A stretch of DNA of 28,191 bases from a virus, in IMG/VR virus record IMGVR_UViG_3300006925_000103, positions 1-28,191 of that record; one strand, 5' to 3'. Each line of letters opens with the position of its first letter. Within the stretch, counting starts at the first letter, position 1. This document shows positions 24,921 through 28,191 of this stretch, piece after piece. The notes under the pieces were generated by a model that saw only the letters and a program-made list of their open reading frames with translations, searched no databases and had not been told where the DNA came from. Made by a program: the position numbers and the translations under genes.

Positions 24921-25841
24921 ATGAATATAAACGAAAAAAACTTAGACCTTGCTAACGAAATAATATCAAAAGACGGATCGTTAGATGAAAACTTTTTTGA
25001 AGGCGTATCAGAGGGTGTGCGACAACTGCAACAAAAGTATCTTGCTGCTGGTCAAGATAAAACAACAGCATCTAAAGAAATGGGAAACTTAAATGGTGTT
25101 GTAGCGCAAACAGACTCTATAAAAGAAACAAATAAGATGTTAGCCCAAGCAATTGCTGATGGTGACATGTCTAGTTGGAATGACAGTGAGCATACTGAAG
25201 ATCATAAAGAAACTTTTAACTCTTGGATGTCTAAAGATACTAAAGTTGTTATGAAAGATAATAAAATTGGTAAAATGATTAATGGTAAGTTTACAACTGA
25301 AAATGATATTGATAAGCTGCTAAATGAAAGTAAAAAAGATTTTACATCAATGACAGCTTTAGGTGAGATAATTTTAAATGCTACTAATTTAGGTAAAGAA
25401 GATAAAGGTATAAAAACAAAAGCTATAAACAATAGTTTTAACGAAAAACAAACTAGAGCTCAGATAATGGATGTTATCAAAAAAGGTAATATAAAATCTT
25501 TAATGTTTGATCCTATTTTAGATGGCGCGCCTTTTGTTGAAGAGGTTTTAGAAATGCCTGAATTAAAAAATGTTACTTATAAGTCTTTAGGTTTGACGCC
25601 ACCTAAAAATGATGATGACGGTATGATTAACGAAACTTTAACACGTAAAGATGCTACTAAAATAGCTTCATCTCTAGCCGAAGAAGGTAACAAAGAACTA
25701 GCTCAAGAATTACTAGGTGATTACTTTACTAAAATAGTATCACAAAACAATAAAGAAGCAGCAGGAACTGAGGCTGGTGGTAAAGCGGCTAAAGAAATGA
25801 CTCCAGCTGAGTTAATAAAGAAATATAGAAATAAACAATAA
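24921..25841 (+). CDS. Hypothetical helical virion protein
   Basis: A 306-residue, Lys/Glu/Asp/Asn-rich protein with no cysteine and no membrane segment, predicted mostly helical. Recognisable stretches are VSEGVRQLQQKYLAAG near the N-terminus, SMTALGEIILNATNLGKED in the middle and a C-terminal AAKEMTPAELIKKYRNK. I cannot assign a family. It lies three bases after the internal-virion candidate and shortly before the very long helical gene, so it may be part of the same set of packaged proteins. A chaperone for those proteins is an alternative. Confidence 0.65.
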   Translation: MNINEKNLDLANEIISKDGSLDENFFEGVSEGVRQLQQKYLAAGQDKTTASKEMGNLNGVVAQTDSIKETNKMLAQAIADGDMSSWNDSEHTEDHKETFNSWMSKDTKVVMKDNKIGKMINGKFTTENDIDKLLNESKKDFTSMTALGEIILNATNLGKEDKGIKTKAINNSFNEKQTRAQIMDVIKKGNIKSLMFDPILDGAPFVEEVLEMPELKNVTYKSLGLTPPKNDDDGMINETLTRKDATKIASSLAEEGNKELAQELLGDYFTKIVSQNNKEAAGTEAGGKAAKEMTPAELIKKYRNKQ

Positions 25842-25855
25842 AATAAAATAACTAA

Positions 25856-28191
25856 ATGAGTGAACTAGAGGGTATCATCGCAAACATGCAGAGTGATGGA
25901 AGATCTGAAGCTGAAATACAGAGTGTAATAGAGAACTTTGATGAAGAAAATAAAAAGTTTAGTTTTATACCTGATACTATTGTTGCGGAGACTACTCGTA
26001 ATACAAATAGTAGTATAGTTGTACCTGAAGTTATAAAAGGGCAAGATCAAATGTCTGAAGAAGATCTTAATAAAGAGTTTAAAAAAATAGAAGCTGAGAG
26101 AATAAAAGAAGAGACTGAAAAAAAGAAAAAAGAGGAAGAGGAAGCAAAATTACAAACAGAGTTATCAAAAGTAAAGCTTAAGTTTGAAAATCCTAATTTA
26201 GGCGGTAGAGGTTTGGTTGATCAAAATCAAGGAGTAAAAAAGCAGTTAAAAGATAAAATAAAAAATACCTCTGTAGTTTCTACAGAACATCAAGAAGCGA
26301 AGAAACAATTAGAAGATTTTACACGACAAGAGTTTAATAGTAACTTTACAACACAAGACTATAAAGATGTTGATGAAATTATAAACAACGCAGAAGCTAG
26401 TGGTCAAATAAATCTTACTGGTCCAACAAAAAAAGAAGAACTTGACAAGTTAGTGGCAGAAAAAGGTAATTATACCGTTGACAGCTACATGGGCAACAAC
26501 GTTTATACTTTTGAAGACGGAACGACTGTTAACGATGCAATGCTACCTTCGGATGACCCAGATTTAAAATCTGATTGGTTAGTAAACTACGAGGGTATTA
26601 AAGGTCTTGATGCTCAACAAAAACAAAGAATCAAAGATTTCACTAAAATAGGACCTGCTGGCCACAGTAAACGTGATATTTATAAAAAGGCAATTGAAAA
26701 CATGAAGATTGACACGCCAGTTGGTGGGTATGGTCAATTTGAAGAGCGTGATGTTGATTTAAGTGAGTTTGAAGACTGGCAGCTATTAGATGGCTTAAAT
26801 TTTGAACAAATACAGCAATTTGCTGGTATTAGTTATTCAGATGGTCTTTTAAGAGGAGATGACGTTGTTGAAAAAAATTCTTTTGATAAGAAAAACCATA
26901 TAGACAACTTAGCAAGAAAGTTTTATAGATTAGAAAACGAAGTTGTTAACGAACAGCATAATGATTTGCTTGATGACTTTGAGGCTCTTAGTGAAGAGGT
27001 TCAAAACAATAATATAAAAGGTGAAACGTTAAAAGGAAAAATAGATAAATTTAACACTACATTTACTCCAGTAGCTGAAAAATACGACAAAGCTGTTACA
27101 GATATAGAGGCTTCAGCCGCTAGTGTTGACGGTTTACTTGAAGAGTTAAATAGCATTCCAAGACCTACAAAAAAAGGTTTGTATTCACACTCAGCGCATG
27201 TAAGTTCTTACAACAAAGCCGTTAATAATTATCAAACAGCGGTTACAAATCACAATTCCCTTATTACAAAAAACAAACCCTTGTTTAACGAGTATGGTTC
27301 TTTAATAAAAGAGAACGAAGCGTTACAAGCAGAGTCAGACCAATACAATGAAGAGTTAGGTAATATTAATAGAACTCAAGAAGATCTTAATAACAGACAA
27401 GGCGAGTTAGAAGTAAAAAGAAAAGCATCACAAAACAAATACGGGTTAACAATTGCTGACGGTATATTAAAAAATGATAAAGAAAGGTTTACAAATATAA
27501 AAGCATACGAAGACTGGAGAAAAACAAACAAAATAGAAAATAGTATATTTGACAAAGATGCTTGGTTATCTTTTGGACAAGGAATGGGGAAAACATGGGG
27601 TAAAATGTATACCGGTGGACAATTGTTTGCGTTAAGAGGCCTTGACGCTGTTACTGGCGGTGCTTTTAGTAGAGGTGATGAATACACAAATTTAGATTAC
27701 CTTGAAGATATGTACGACAAATTTTCAAACTACGATCTTGTGGGTGTAGCTACAGATGAGGATTACGGAGAAGGTGGGCCGTCAGGAATTAATTATGCTA
27801 CTAAAGTAGTGGCTGAAGGACTTCCGTTTATGTTAGCTATAGCTAATGGACCCGGTCTTATATCAGGTTCGTCAAAAATAGCTCAGGGAATAAATATGTC
27901 TACTACAGGTTTTCAATTGACAGCTATGGACAATGTTTTAGAAGGTGAAAAAATGGGTTTAAGTAGATCCCAAGCAACGATGTACGGTGGTGTTATAGGT
28001 ACAACTATTGGTTTGACTCAGTTAATAATGCCTGATTCTAAAATTTTACAAGGTACTGGTATAAACGAAATTGCAAAAAAAGGTTTAGGAGATATATTTA
28101 AAAGAGGTTTAACTAAGGAAGCAACTAAATTTGCTGTTGGTAATTGGTTTAAAAGAAACGTTGGGGAAATGTTTGAGGAACAGGTTGAAGC
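25856..28191 (+). CDS. Large internal virion / ejection-type protein (3' truncated)
   Basis: The frame from ATG 25856 stays open to the last base: 778 codons are visible and the gene continues beyond the window. The N-terminus (LEGIIANMQSDGRSEAEIQS) is a short helical unit. Residues about 66-108 are a charged coiled coil with KKKKEEEEAK, and about 370-530 a second long helical region rich in Glu, Asn and Lys. From about 645 on the composition changes to Gly/Ala/Ile-rich hydrophobic segments (EGLPFMLAIANGPGLI, then YGGVIGTTIGLTQLIM) that could contact membranes, and the visible part ends in GEMFEEQVE. Long helical proteins at the end of the tail block of short-tailed phages are typically packaged and ejected; crAss-like cargo proteins are a comparable case. 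A fused enzyme domain further downstream cannot be excluded. Confidence 0.72.
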   Translation, partial: MSELEGIIANMQSDGRSEAEIQSVIENFDEENKKFSFIPDTIVAETTRNTNSSIVVPEVIKGQDQMSEEDLNKEFKKIEAERIKEETEKKKKEEEEAKLQTELSKVKLKFENPNLGGRGLVDQNQGVKKQLKDKIKNTSVVSTEHQEAKKQLEDFTRQEFNSNFTTQDYKDVDEIINNAEASGQINLTGPTKKEELDKLVAEKGNYTVDSYMGNNVYTFEDGTTVNDAMLPSDDPDLKSDWLVNYEGIKGLDAQQKQRIKDFTKIGPAGHSKRDIYKKAIENMKIDTPVGGYGQFEERDVDLSEFEDWQLLDGLNFEQIQQFAGISYSDGLLRGDDVVEKNSFDKKNHIDNLARKFYRLENEVVNEQHNDLLDDFEALSEEVQNNNIKGETLKGKIDKFNTTFTPVAEKYDKAVTDIEASAASVDGLLEELNSIPRPTKKGLYSHSAHVSSYNKAVNNYQTAVTNHNSLITKNKPLFNEYGSLIKENEALQAESDQYNEELGNINRTQEDLNNRQGELEVKRKASQNKYGLTIADGILKNDKERFTNIKAYEDWRKTNKIENSIFDKDAWLSFGQGMGKTWGKMYTGGQLFALRGLDAVTGGAFSRGDEYTNLDYLEDMYDKFSNYDLVGVATDEDYGEGGPSGINYATKVVAEGLPFMLAIANGPGLISGSSKIAQGINMSTTGFQLTAMDNVLEGEKMGLSRSQATMYGGVIGTTIGLTQLIMPDSKILQGTGINEIAKKGLGDIFKRGLTKEATKFAVGNWFKRNVGEMFEEQVE

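Overview
The window is a continuous, AT-rich stretch of a tailed-phage genome: the packaging and virion-structure block. All 23 genes that can be supported lie on the + strand and are packed almost end to end; the largest gaps are about 70 bases, so no stretch over 300 bases lacks a gene. The first gene is cut at its 5' end and the last at its 3' end by the window edges. No integrase, repressor, replication gene, tRNA, CRISPR array or insertion sequence was seen. The host is probably a member of Bacteroidota, perhaps a marine flavobacterium. No start codon has a recognisable AGGAGG-type ribosome binding site; instead starts follow A/T-rich leaders or overlap the previous stop as TAATG or TAATATG. 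All starts are ATG. Of 22 visible stops, 21 are TAA, one is TAG and none is TGA. Host and lineage are inferences.

Layout. (1) 1-1916: host-recognition genes: the end of a fibre carrying a self-cleaving S74 chaperone domain, a LamG-type fibre overlapping it by 17 nt, and a small unknown protein. (2) 1982-4557: two unknown proteins that look like virion surface or appendage proteins. (3) 4579-5866: four small or medium genes leading into packaging: a coiled-coil protein, a 73-residue protein, a protein that reads as two GroES-like barrels in tandem, and a likely small terminase. (4) 5866-14094: large terminase, portal with a long C-terminal helical barrel, acidic scaffold-like protein, major capsid protein, a strong intrinsic terminator directly after the capsid gene, and a conserved-looking head-associated protein. 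(5) 14153-23730: two connector or ring proteins, a 2004-residue tail hub or muzzle protein, and two further tail-associated proteins. (6) 23772-28191: a cupin-fold protein, then three proteins of the type packaged inside short-tailed phages and ejected with DNA; the last is open at the window end after 778 codons.

How the genes work together: scaffold and capsid protein build the procapsid around the portal, the terminase pair fills it, the connectors and the 2004-residue protein close the vertex and form a short tail, the fibres bind the host, and the Q-rich, helical proteins at the 3' end probably travel inside the particle. No tape-measure, sheath or tail-tube gene is visible, which together with the large hub protein suggests a podovirus-like particle, distantly comparable to P22 and crAss-like phages.

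The items most worth a second look are the putative asymmetric tandem GroES-like protein beside the terminase genes, the cupin placed inside the virion operon, the terminator behind the capsid gene with no room for a downstream promoter, the GC-rich UACG-tetraloop hairpin between head and tail genes, and the four-cysteine cluster inside the giant tail protein.
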